From positions 146,298,476-146,362,475 of the forward strand of contig NC_081413.1 of assembly GCF_030272615.1 (NCBI RefSeq): a stretch of 64,000 nucleotides of DNA. Direction: 5' to 3'. The notes under the pieces were generated by a model. That model saw nothing but the letters and a program-made list of their open reading frames with translations. It was not told where the DNA came from and did not search any database. The stretch comes from Cryptomeria japonica. Taxonomy: Eukaryota; Streptophyta; Pinopsida; Cupressales; Cupressaceae. Both the position numbers and the translations under genes were made by a program. This document shows, one piece after another, positions 1 through 10,744 of this stretch. Position 1 is the first letter of the stretch. Each line of letters starts with the position of its first letter.

Positions 1-745
1 TGATTTGATCATTAAATCAATTTCTTCTTCTTGGTGGGTTAAATAAATTCATTTATTTAGTCCTAGGTCTCTTTCATGAATTAATTAATGGATGAAAACC
101 TATTAATTAATTCACCTAATTTCTATTTCATCTTTTTCTTCAATTTTTCCTAATTTACTAATTTCTCCTAATTCCTAATTTCTATTTCCCATATTTTCTT
201 CAATTTTTCTAATATTTCCTCTAATTTCATTCCCTAATTCTCTCGTATGTTTATGCTTCAATTTGTTGCAATCAAGGAGGCTATTTTCTCTCTTCCCTTT
301 TGTCATGGGAATGGCATTTTAATCTTGTCATAATTTGTCAATCAATCAATCTTGCATGTCAATTTTGTCATATTTGTCATTCTTGATTTGAAATTTCCTT
401 TCAAATCTCTTCATGCTAATCTAGTCCTCTCTCCAATTTGTGTATAAATTTTATGAGTTTCTTCAATCAAAGGATTGAATCAATCAATCACGCTTCTAGT
501 ATCCTTACGATGCCATTTCATCTTGTCAATCTTGCTTTCATACTATGCTTTTGCACTTGTAGGTGAGATCCACAAACAAAGTAATTTGAAGGAGAAAGAA
601 GGACAATGGAGGAATAATGAAGGAGATATAGGCTTTGGTTTGCTTTTTTTATTTTAGTATTTCATCTTCATGCCTTTATTGATTGTAATTAGGATTTCTT
701 ATTATTGCAATCTAGTTTTTGTGATTGAGCTAGTTTAATATCTAT
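1..745. other. AT-rich unassigned sequence, possible LTR remnant
   Basis: No convincing coding sequence. The first 250 bases are pyrimidine-rich on the plus strand, with repeated taattt and ttcctaat words. A TATA-like gtataaat lies near 442, followed by repeated tcaatcaatc words. The composition resembles the probable minus-strand LTR at 46186-47163, so this may be an old related LTR, but no termini or target duplication are visible. Confidence 0.3.
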
Positions 746-1381
746 TTGCTTTGATGGTTTCCAAATTCCTATCTACAAGATTAGCTGCCAAATTTGAGAA
801 GAACCCAAAGGAGACACACATGGTAGAGACTAAAAGGAAATTCAGATATTTGAAAGGTACTATTGATTATGGATTATGCTATCCATATTCAGGTAACTTT
901 GATTTGAAAGTCTATACAGATGTAGACTAGGAAGGAAATGTTGATGACAGGAAGAGAAAAACTGGAGGTGCATCTTTCCTAGAGGAAAGCTTGTATCTTG
1001 GAGCAACAAGAAGCACATATGTATATCATAGTCAACTGCTGAAGCTAAATATGTTGCACATATATGAATTGTACCTATGGAATTTGAATGAAACACATTC
1101 TGGAAGGTTACAAGTTGAGGATCATAGAACCGGTAAGGATTTTATGTGATAACACCAGTGCAATAAATATTTTAAAGAACCCAGTGTTGCATGCTAGAAC
1201 CAAGCATATTGAGCTAAAATATCATTTCTTGAGAGAGAAAGTGCAGAGTAAAGATGTATTACTGGAGCATGTATCTACTAAGGAACAACTAGTGGATATC
1301 TTTACTAAAACTCTACCTAAGGCTACTTTTGAGTATATTAGAGGTCAGCTAGGGGTTGTGCCACTACATGAGGTCAATTAA
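746..1381 (+). pseudogene. Ty1/copia RT-RNase H C-terminal remnant
   Basis: This is the last part of a copia polyprotein, covering the end of reverse transcriptase and RNase H. Visible motifs are RYLKGTIDYGL (840-880), a degenerate YTDVD block followed by an in-frame TAG where Trp or Gln is expected (about 928), DDRKRKTGGA, then CDNTSAINI with the RNase H aspartate, RTKHIELKYHFLRE, and the family-typical ending DIFTKTLPKATFEYIRGQLG. The frame shifts near 970-1090, and from 1088 it is open to a TAA at 1379. Everything upstream (gag, protease, integrase, most of RT) is missing, so this is a 5'-truncated copy. The frame leads into a 3' UTR, PPT and LTR. Confidence 0.85.
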
Positions 1382-1743
1382 GCTGATATGGAAGACATTA
1401 GTCCTAGAGCTTATTTAAGACCTTAGAGAAGGATTGATGTAGAGTGGAGCTATTCCATAGGGGGAGCAACAAGCTACAGATTGTTGTTGAAAAATAGTAA
1501 AGTATGACATTGTATGTTTTACTTTCACTTTGGCATTATTGTCAAAGGGGGAGAAGAATTGTATGATTGATAAGAAGAAGAACTGTAGCCAGTTACCAGC
1601 TAAAGACATGGAGACTCAGTTGAAGGAGGGTACATGGAAAAATGTAAACCAGGATTCCTATACTTGTGTATGTGCATTACTCTCAATCATCACGATCAAA
1701 GGGTAGTGATATTTGTATTGCCATCAATGCCAAAGGGGGAGAT
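1382..1743 (+). other. copia 3' UTR with two polypurine tracts
   Basis: Noncoding sequence between the copia stop codon and its 3' LTR. A first tract, caaagggggagaag, is at 1543-1556. The functional-looking tract, ccaaagggggagat, ends at 1743 next to the LTR. Both follow a ggcatt or catcaatg word, so the tract and its upstream context appear duplicated about 190 bases apart. Confidence 0.7.
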
Positions 1744-3077
1744 TATTGGCATTTTCACAAAGATTACATTAATGAAGTTTAAGTGTTGTCATTGATGTCA
1801 ATTATAACCGATAATGGAGTTGTAATGCAACCATTAGTTGAGCTAGTGAAGGAATTCGATATTACTATTGTTGCAGTGAGATCAATCGGTAACCCTAACC
1901 GATGGATCTTGGTGAATCGGTTGTATTAATCTATGATCAAATGGTGATCAAAGATGATTATGCCACATGATGAGTTTTAAAATTATTTTGGCTTGTAGGG
2001 ATAAATGTTTTATCCTGGGAATGAGCGAGTGCATAGCATGAAGTGGAAACCGCGTGATGAGTTATGGGATTCGATGAATGGTGATCAAGGAGAAGTCGAG
2101 GTTGTCTTGGACAATGTGCAAAATGATTTATATGTAAACCAATGGTTATGTTTGAACTGATTTGTTTGTAATCTCTATAAGATCTTAGGTTTTGTGATGT
2201 GTTACAACCTATTATTTTTCTTATAAGGTCGATGAGATATTTTTATGTAATGTTGGAAACTTTGATTAAGTGTTAGTGTGATTGATTGATGAACAAGAAG
2301 GATTATATGCATAATGTTTGAACGTAGATAGGAGCATGAAAAGGAGTTGATCAAGCAAATTAGTCCTATTATCAGATCAGCAAAACCCTATTGTTCTCTA
2401 ATAATTACAATAGTTAAATCCCTTAGCCAGGTAATATTTAACAGGCTTGGTGTTTTCTAAATCCTCTAACGAGGTGATCCTTTAGCTTTGATTTGAAATC
2501 CTCTATCGAGGTTACTCCTAATAGGGTATTGTAGTCAATCCCTTAATCGGGTGGTCCTTAACCAGATATGTTCCTAATAGGAGATTTTTGTAAAGCTTCT
2601 AACAAGGCTTGGCTCCTAACAAGGTGAACTTTAGAAGAGTTAATAATACTTATGGGTATTCATCCCCACCATAGTTTTTCCCATTTGGGTTTCCATGTCA
2701 AAAATCATTATGTCAAGTGGTGAATGGTTTTTGTGGTTCTGCTTTGATATAGTTAATTTGTTTAACTGGTAAATCCATTTAGATGTGTTAAAATGAGCGA
2801 TAGTGATCTAAAATGTTCTTTTACTAATGTTAGTAAATTGGTTTGATATTTTGGTTAAATGGTTTAAGAGTTTCAGATCTGTTACACTGTTATTTTGGTA
2901 TGCTAGTGAATTGGTAAACTTGACAGTGCAGTTGAAGTTTGTAGTTCAGTGTTTGAACTAGTTAGTTCAATGATTGATTTATGAGTTGGGTTTTGAGTTT
3001 GGTGAAAGTTTAGGTTGTTTTCTATCGACTGATTCACCCCCCTATCAATAGTTGTCTGGATCCTTATTGATTCATCA
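1744..3077 (+). repeat. 3' LTR of truncated plus-strand copia
   Basis: The LTR starts directly after the PPT as tattggcatt; the usual TG is changed to TA. It probably ends at ttcatca (3077), by analogy with the C1 LTR that ends the same way. It contains the block shared by every copia LTR here (2672-2700: ccccaccatagtttttccc followed by tttgggtttccat). No primer-binding site follows, as expected for a 3' LTR. The right end is approximate. Confidence 0.75.
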
Positions 3078-3405
3078 TATCATCAATCATTAACATCCTT
3101 TACCAGTACATGATCATCTCAATCAGTTATGCCAATATGCCAACATGATGACCGATGACATGGCACGCTATTCATCTTCCATCACCCTTTAATTTTTTTC
3201 ATTTATCCTAAAGGTCCTTTCTTTTATAATATTTCACAATCCTTCATGAGAGTTTATCCCTATGGGATGGGATGACGCACCCATCCTCTCATTTATATTG
3301 CCTTGCATCATCCTTTATAAACTATTTTTACCCCCGCGAGGTAAATCCTTCTTTGTTATTCATTATTCCTTGCTATCCCATAGGGTTCTTATGTTGGGAG
3401 AGAGT
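3078..3405. repeat. Degenerate repeat DNA, left part
   Basis: Low-complexity, noncoding. A unit near 3262-3345 (atgggatggga, then catcctctcattta, gcatcatcc, cccgcgaggtaaa) recurs in diverged form twice beyond the solo LTR, near 8218-8300 and 8412-8497. With the solo LTR removed, the three units are about 180-195 bases apart, which suggests an old tandem repeat that flanked the G1 gypsy element. Confidence 0.45.
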
Positions 3406-3410
3406 CACTC
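3406..3410. other. Target-site duplication of K1-family solo LTR
   Basis: The sequence cactc here is repeated at 8181-8185, immediately outside the TG and CA termini of the solo LTR. Confidence 0.95.
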
Positions 3411-6328
3411 TGTGAGGCCCTACCCTGACCCATCCTATCCTTTCAGTTATTTTCATTTTGGAACTATTTTGGATGCTAGTTTTGACACACTATGGATATA
3501 GAACTTTTCATGATTCCGCGATTTTGGTAACATTGATATATGTGGATGCTTCATTTCTATGCCTTGTGGATTATAGAATATTATATGATTCTAGATTAGG
3601 GTAATATTGTGATGATGCAGGTTATTATCTGAATTTCAGGATTTGATATAATGTTTGGAAAATGTTTGCATATATTGTAGATGGATCAAATTTTGAGGAT
3701 TATGAGGAAATTGCTTTGAATTGTGACAAATTATATTTCATAATGTCAAGTCTTTGTAGAATGAATGTATTGTATTCTGATTATGTGATTTTATATATTA
3801 TATGAGGCTATTTGGGAAGTACTAATGTTTAAATTGAGATGTGCAGGAAAATATCCATGTGACCATGGAAATATTAGGGAGAATCAAGCCTAGGCCAATG
3901 TGCGTTAGTAAAACTAGGGGTTGTCTATTTGGAGAGACAACACCCCGTACGTACTGTATTTTATTCATAAATGTAAAATGTTGCATGAGTGTAATTTGTA
4001 TTTATTTGATTGATTAAATTGTTAAAGGGACAATTGCCATGTGGTTATTGTGATGTGGAATTATTTTGTAGTGTCACTTGACACCTATGTAGTATGTTGT
4101 GTTGGCAATTGTCATGCCACCTTTTTGAAAGTTTTATTTTTGTTAATGGTTATATCCCCTAATTATCCTTGAAGGAACCAAGAAATCTAGGTTAGAGAGC
4201 CACAAGGAAGGTCAACTCAGAGTTGACCCGTAGGTTAACTTCAGGTGGACTTTCTGAAGGTCAAATCAACTCCTAGAGTCAATTTTAGAGCTTTTCTATT
4301 AGGCCTCATGGGGTACCTATGGGTGAAGGCCAAAATTGGCCATGTGTCTTTCCCTTAGGACTTGTTTAACCACCCAAAAAAGTGGTTTTCCCAAGATGGA
4401 CGAATTCCATCTATAGGAGTGCCATCCTTGGAAGGAGAACCTTCTTGGAGATAGTAATCCCTCTTCCCCATTCCATTTCCCTTCTCTAGGCACCTAGGTT
4501 AGGGAGTGTGTAAGACCTAGGGAAGACCAACCCAATGGGAGATCACTCACTCTATCCAAGAGGTTGGAAGGAGTGAGAGAGGCCTTCTTAGGCTAAGAAT
4601 GGAAGCTTAGTGAGCTAATCACCCACTCTCCACTTTTGGAGATTTTTGGAAAAATTTGAAAAGAAAAACCAGTTTTAGAAAATTTAGAGGAATTTTGGTG
4701 GCCAAGGATTGCAGAAAGTTGTGTGGATTGGGCAGCTCATCTCCAACTAAGTTTAGCATACCTATTGGCAGAATAAGGTTGGTTGTTATCTCCTCTTGTT
4801 CATGTTGTTTATCTTAGTTATGTTGTTTTGTTGAAGGAAAGAAATGCTTGTAAAGAAAGTGTGTATGTATAATGTTGTTGAAGAAAATAATGTGTAGTTC
4901 TTTCCTATGTTTTTTTTCTGTTTTGTGTTCTTGCTTTGGGAGTGTCCAAGATCTTCTACTCTTGGGAGAGTAGGATGATCTTGGGGTCGAAGAAGCATGA
5001 CAGCCTTGGGTGAGAGGCTCTCCTTAAGGAGAGTGATCTCAAGGGTGTCCTTTGTGACCCTTGCTGCATAGCCTTGTGCATGCATTTGGGGGTCATAAGG
5101 GGAGAGAAATGGCTTTGAGCCTTTGGGGGGGCATAAGGTGTGTGAGATGAATTCTGTTGGGTATTTTGTGTTGCCATGAGGTGGCTTGTGTTATATTTTT
5201 GGCTCGAGTCTCCCCAACGGTACTTGGTCCACTTCCACCCATAGATTGATCTCCACAAATGTGGTGATAGTGTAGCTTGGGATGGGAAAGTGTATGTGTT
5301 GTGTGTTTGCCCTATTGCTATGTTGTATTGCTTGGTTGTAACCCGTCTAGGTCTTGATTCTCCTAGCTCGGGGGTGGCTTCTGGTAAGCCTAGGCTGGGA
5401 GGTGAGCATCCCATGGTCACAGTCCTAAAACTTTACTTGCAGGTGGCTTGGGGAAAAAGACTAGGTGTTGCAGACTTCTATTTCAGATTTCTGATTTTTA
5501 TTTAAATGCAGAAAAGAAGAAAGAAATGTAACCTTATGAATTGTAGCAAAAAGAAAAAAGAAGAGAAAGTGCATATGTAAATATAGGGCTTAAAATGATT
5601 CTGTTTCTGTTTAAATAAATGTAATTATTATTTTCTGTGTAAAAGATTAGAGGAAAAAAAAAGGGGACTGTTTGATTATCTACCCATTTTCATATTTGGG
5701 TTATTGTAACTATCATTCTGGAAAAACAATGTAAATGTGACCTTTATTATATTTGATGACTATTGTGTTTGTTGTAGTCTACATTTAAATCTGGTTTGTA
5801 ACATGTTATTTAATGCAATATTAAAGAAAAGAAAACAGAAAAAAAAAAGATGCATTAGGCTTTCTTATTCACTATTTACTAGTTTATTTACTGCAAATAT
5901 TAAAGAAAGAAAAAGAAGAAATGCAGTAGGGTTATTATTTACTTGCTTAGTTTTATATTCTGTTATTTTATGTCTATTAGAAAGAAAGGAGAACCAGTAT
6001 TGCTTTATTGCTGTAGAAAGTTTAAATAAAAGAAAGAAATAAATAGACCTATTCTAAATGCTGTTAGAAGCCTAAAAACGGAATGTAGATGGTTAAAAAC
6101 CTCAGATCAATATAAGGGTTTTTAACCCTATTACTTCAACATTTAGTCATATATATCTCTATATGTATATAGGTATATATATTGAAAATATATACCTATA
6201 TAGATATAAAATATATACATATATAAGCTCCCTGTATGTGCATACCCCTGTAACAACAAAATAAAGGATGCATTTTGAACTTGTGCATCTCTGTTTCAAA
6301 CATATAAAAGAATTGCAGAATAAACTTC

Positions 6329-6329
<1 letters not shown>

Positions 6330-6376
<47 letters not shown>
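6330..6376. repeat. (TA)n microsatellite in solo LTR
   Basis: A pure TA run of 47 bases. The same site holds 165 bases in the K1 5' LTR and 21 bases in the K1 3' LTR. Confidence 0.95.
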
Positions 6377-6378
<2 letters not shown>

Positions 6379-6624
6379 GCATCTGAAACACATACCCTGT
6401 AGATGTCTGTAGAACAAAACCAACAAAGACATTTATGTTATGATCTGATCATAACAATGGATATATGTGTATATAAACATATATATACAAATATATATAT
6501 ATATATATATATATATTCGATATATTCAAAAAAAATCACATCTTATAACATTTTTACCAAAACCACGAAATATAATAAAATGTGTTTTTTTAAAAAAAAA
6601 ATGAGGAAATGGAGTCACGCGGGT

Positions 6625-6890
6625 CACTGTGTGTAACACAGTGGACGACCACGGCCGAGCCACTGTGCTACACACAGTGGGTGGCGCCGAAGGGCACCGC
6701 ACTGTGTGTAACACAGTGGGCGGTCGCGGCCGCCACTGTGCTACGCACAGTGAACGGCGCCCGCCACTGTGCTACGCACAGTGAACAGCGCCCGCCACTG
6801 TGTGTATACACAGTGGGCGGCGGCTATGCCGTCCGCCACTGTGTGTACACACAGTGGGCGGCGTGGCCGCCACTGTGTGTATACACAGCG
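6625..6890. repeat. Array of eight short palindromes in LTR
   Basis: Eight near-perfect inverted repeats of 19-20 bases of the form CACTGTG...CACAGTG start at 6625, 6661, 6700, 6734, 6765, 6796, 6837 and 6871, so the period is 31-41 bases. Arms are seven or more base pairs; the loop or centre varies (gtaa, cta, tata, taca). Spacers are GC-rich (ggcggc, ggcgcc, gcggccgc), forming a GC island in an AT-rich LTR. The array lies 140-410 bases upstream of the probable TATA box, in U3. The function is unknown; clustered protein-binding sites or cruciform/hairpin-forming sequence are possible. Confidence 0.9.
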
Positions 6891-7008
6891 GCGCCCGGGA
6901 AAACCCTTCCTCCACCGCCTTCTTCCCACATGGAACCCTCCGCCTCCGTACTTGCGATCTCTCTCTCCCTCAAACAAAATAAGCAATAAAATATAGGGGT
7001 TTAATAAA

Positions 7009-7107
7009 CCCTAACCCATTTCGGGTTAGGGTATAAAAGGGTAAAAATAAAATAAGACAAGTGCTATATATAAAAATGCAACCCTAACCCAATTTCGGGT
7101 TAGGGTT
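7009..7107 (+). promoter_or_regulatory. LTR promoter: TATA box between telomere-like inverted repeats
   Basis: TATAAAAGG at 7032-7040 is a good plant TATA box. It directly abuts an inverted repeat (ccctaaccc, atttc, gggttaggg; about 7009-7031), and a second such inverted repeat follows at 7081-7107. The arms resemble the plant telomere-repeat or telo-box motif. The same layout is kept in both K1 LTRs. If this TATA is used, U3 is about 3.65 kb and R-U5 about 1.1 kb. Confidence 0.65.
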
Positions 7108-7123
7108 AGCATTATAAGAATTT

Positions 7124-7161
<38 letters not shown>

Positions 7162-7191
7162 AATGAATATATTTATATATATATACATATA

Positions 7192-7223
<32 letters not shown>

Positions 7224-8185
7224 AGAGATTTAGATTGGTGTATTATAATTTGATTTTTAATTTCACAATGAGGGTTAGTATATAAGAATTTATACTGTGA
7301 TTTTTTATATATATATATAAGGAATTTTAAATTGGGATTTTAAAGTTAGATTTTAGTATATAATTTGGGGTTAAGTTTATAATTGAAATATTATGGAAAT
7401 TTAAACCCTGATTTTAATAATTGAATTATTATGGGATTTTAGACTTTTGATTTTAATATATATAAATATGGGGTTAATTTAATAATTGAACAATTATAAG
7501 TTCCCATTCCGTAGAAATTTAAATTTCAATTAATTCAAGGGGGTTAATAATATAGGACTATTATAGTTGGATAAACTATACGTTTAATCCAGCAATATAT
7601 TTAATTAATCAATGGACTTACCCCCCCCATGTAATTGGACGATAGGAAAATTTGAAAGAAGGAATTTGTAAATTTAGGAACCTTAAGCCCTTGAGATCGA
7701 TTTTTGGTCGGATTGAAAATTAATTGACAAAATCAAGGGGTTTAGGGAAAATCAGAATTGGCCTTAGCTTATTGTCGGTTTTAGTGGGCAAATGACATTG
7801 TAGTAATTCGAAACCCTCATCGGGTGGATGTGTATAATAAATTTTATATAAGTATCAAATAATCATTAGCAATATCATTATATGACCTGGAATGATTTAA
7901 TACGTCAAGATAGCCAATTTTCCCTTGATTTAATTAGTGGCAATTTGTCTTAGGTAATTGAGCTAGCTAACTAATCGGTAATGCAAATTAATCTCCACCA
8001 ATCAAGTCACTCGCTCGAGTTGGTTATTTAACTTAACCGTAGTAAGTAAGTTTATTTACTTCCTAGATAAGACAAAACTTTAAATGCAGTTGTTATGTAA
8101 TAGGATTTATAGCAAGTTCATGACGTCAAAAAAAAAAATTCGTTGTTCCGTTTTTGTGCCCTAAAGTTTTGGGCATGACACACTC

Positions 8186-8518
8186 CTCTTTTATCTCATT
8201 CAAGCTTTCATTATTGCGGGATGCCAGAGACCACTATTTTATTTTCTCTTGCTACCCTGTATCATCATTTACGACCCAATTTCACCCTTGCGGGGTAATG
8301 TTATGTTTGTCTTAAAGAAATCTCCCACTAATTTGCATCATGCCCTCCATAGGTTGCATTTGTACATTAGGAACATGTCATTGTTCCTTTTTGTTGTTTC
8401 TTCATCACAATGGGATGGCAAGGACCAATGCATCCTTTACTCATATTTTCCCCACATCATGCATCACACAAGCTATTGACCCTTGCAAGATAAAGACTCC
8501 TCTGTCTATCGGTTTTTC
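8186..8518. repeat. Degenerate repeat DNA, right part
   Basis: Continuation of the block at 3078-3405 after the solo LTR insertion. Two diverged units begin near 8218 (gcgggatgccagagacc) and 8412 (gggatggcaaggacc), each followed by a catcat word and a cccttgcggggtaa-like word. No coding potential. Confidence 0.45.
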
Positions 8519-9327
8519 TGATGTAGGAGCATCCCTGGTCAATGAGCTGCATCAACCAAAAATATTTCCTTTCATTTTTGTTTTTGTCTAGTTATTTTTT
8601 GTGTTCTTACTGGTTGGCACCAGTAGTAGCTTTCTTTTTTGTGGTAGATCTTATTTTTGGTTTCCACGCTAGTTCATGTGCTTAATTATATATTTCCAAT
8701 TCATTTGGGTTCTTTTTCGGTCATTTATTGCTTTCGGATGGTTGTTTTTGGGTTCTAGGACAATTCTTGTGCTTATCGATTGGTTTTTCTTCTTTACCGA
8801 TGTGATTCTTGATGCATGGATCTATTTCTAGTCTTGTTTGATGTTATTTGGCATGTGGTTGACCTTCCTTCTGAACCACACCTCTTGGTTGTTATTTTCC
8901 AGAAATATTTCTTAATTCTTAGGGCCTACCTAATTATACATTTCATTTTTTGCATTGGTAAATATAATCTTATGAGGCTGACCTAGATATGTTCCAGTGG
9001 GTGTAAATATGATGTTATGTAATCATTTGTAGGAAAAGAGGAAGTAAAATTGAGAATAAGGATTGAGATTCACATATTGTGATCTAGTTGATTCTTAGAG
9101 TCCTAGATTGGATTTTATTTGGTTGACAGCTTGCATATAACCGATTAACTATCGGATGCTCTTTGATGATTATATGATAATAGATGGATGATTGTCAAAA
9201 GTTTTAAAGCAATAATATGATATATTTTTGTAATCTTGTTATGTTTTCTTGCTACTTTCATTGTGTTACTCTTGTTGCATAAGCTAGTTGATTCTCTTTG
9301 AGGGTTTTACCGGTTATGGCTGCAACA
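8519..9327 (+). repeat. 5' LTR of gypsy element G1
   Basis: Begins tgatgtaggagcatcc and ends ctgcaaca, next to the site where C1 inserted. Its first 170 bases match 25379-25550 (gatgcaggagcatcc, catcaaccaaaaatatttcc, catgtgcttaa), which is the 3' LTR of the same element. With C1 removed, the LTR end is followed two bases later by the primer-binding-like tggaatcagag at 23237. The left boundary is inferred from where the two copies start to match. Confidence 0.65.
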
Positions 9328-9328
9328 A

Positions 9329-10673
9329 TGTTGGATATCATTGGCATATGATGAACCGGTATGTTGTCATTGATGTCAGTAAGTTCAAGTGAACTGGTAT
9401 GAAGAGGTATGAGGAGATTCAGTGAACCAGTGTTGGGGTTTCACCAAGTGTGATTATTGGTTGGTAGTCTCAGCTCTATGGTTATTGGATTGTCGATCTA
9501 GCTTGTCTGATGAACTGATGATACTCTGTGATCAAGGTGCCACATCAGCTTTGAGAGCATAAAGGATTGAGGCATGAGAAGATCAAATGTATTTGAAGTC
9601 TACCTCAGGAATGACTATTCTTCTTAGTGGCATAAGAAGAAAACGTGATGGGTTATTGATTCCCATGAGTGGTGATGAATGAATGATGCAGATTGACTTG
9701 TGATCTATTTGAGATTGTAAATTCTCTATGCAATATGTTTGGACGGTTAGGATGAGACCACTTGTGTGGTAAATCTAAGATGTTTAGGGTTTAGGGTTTA
9801 TGCCATCGACCTTTCTGTTACATATAAGGTCAATGATGTTTGTTTCGAAAAGTTGTTGGCAAATATTGTGTGTGTATCCGAGTGAAGAGATACTTGATAC
9901 TTGCCAGATTAGTAAAGAGGGAAACTATAGAGTGTGACTGTAGAGTAGAGGATAAGAAAAGGATCTTCCTTGGCATGTAGTGTTGTTATTAGATCATATT
10001 GTTACCTATTGTCCTTTAACCATTGTAACAGTTGGAAAATCCCTTTACTGGGTAGCTTTAACAGGCTTATTGTAAAACCTGTAACCAGGTGACTCAAGAT
10101 CATTGAGTTCTTTAAATCCTCTAGCGAGGTAACCTTTAACAGGGTATATAGCCATCTCTTAGTTGGGTGATCTCTAATAGGATTGGTTCCTAATAGAACC
10201 TTATTGTAAAGACTATAGCTAGACTAGGCTCCTAATAGGGAGAGGTTCAAAAGAGTTCAAAACAAGCTTGTGGGTATTCATTCCCACCTTGGTTTTTCCC
10301 ATTTGGGTTTCCATGTGAAAAATCTGAGTGTTATGTGTTATTCATTTTTCATGTGATGTTTATGAAGTATTTGGTTGAAAGATCATGCATGCAGAGTCAA
10401 TAGGTTATGGTATTACTAGCATACCATATGCATATGTTTATGGGTGAAAGTTGATGTTGTACATTGATCGTATTTGATGTACTCAGACTTATCAGTTTAT
10501 GGTGTCTTGTGTCTTACTGTGTTAGATCGGTATTGTCATGGTTAAGTTCAGTAATGATGATAACTAGTTGGTAATTCTTTAGCTAGATAAGTCATTGAGA
10601 GTTTTTATATGTACTGATTCAACCCCCCCTCTCAGTACCTGTTGGGGTATCTATTGTTCATCATTATTCATCA
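9329..10673 (+). repeat. 5' LTR of copia C1
   Basis: Starts tgttggatatcattgg and ends ttattcatca. It is closely similar to the 3' LTR at 21867-23230, differing by scattered substitutions and small indels. It carries the shared copia LTR block at 10281-10315 (ttcccaccttggtttttccc, then tttgggtttccat). Confidence 0.95.
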
Positions 10674-10674
10674 A

Positions 10675-10687
10675 TTGGTATCATAGC
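10675..10687 (+). other. Primer-binding site of C1
   Basis: The sequence ttggtatcatagc starts one base after the LTR. It matches the complement of the plant initiator methionine tRNA 3' end (tggtatcagagc) with one mismatch. Confidence 0.85.
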
Positions 10688-10710
10688 ATCTCCAGGTGCT
10701 TGGTAATATA

Positions 10711-10727
10711 AGCCTAATAGCTTGAGG
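10711..10727 (+). promoter_or_regulatory. Conserved leader motif in C1
   Basis: AGCCTAATAGCTTGAGG lies 36 bases after the start of the PBS and 18 bases before the gag ATG. The same 17 bases occur at the matching place in N1 (20128-20144, minus), and 16 of 17 in C2 (45145-45161, minus). A packaging or dimerisation signal is a reasonable inference but untested. Confidence 0.6.
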
Positions 10728-10744
10728 TAAAAGATCCTACTGTA

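Larger units (their letters stand above)
3411..8180 (+). mobile_element. Solo LTR of chromodomain gypsy family K1
   Basis: A 4,770-base LTR starting tgtgaggccc and ending gggcatgaca, homologous along its length to the two LTRs of K1 (49351-54202 and 59153-63850). It is flanked by a perfect 5-base duplication, cactc, at 3406-3410 and 8181-8185. No PBS or coding sequence follows, so it is a true solo LTR left by recombination between the two LTRs of a full element. Short ORFs inside it are not conserved between copies and I do not annotate them. The orientation is set by comparison with K1. Confidence 0.95.

Noticed and set aside
4956-5420. 154-codon antisense frame in the solo LTR
   Set aside because: The frame is shifted by G-run length in each of the three LTR copies; no domain is recognised. 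Kept only as a weak finding for the longest copy.
6609-6989. Open frames across the palindrome array in several phases
   Set aside because: GC-rich repeats lack stop codons by composition; the repeated CVYTQW- and HCVYT-like peptides simply mirror the palindromes.
7081-7107. Interstitial telomeric repeat
   Set aside because: Only single ccctaaccc/gggttaggg arms are present, arranged as an inverted repeat and conserved in the LTR promoter, not a tandem telomere array.
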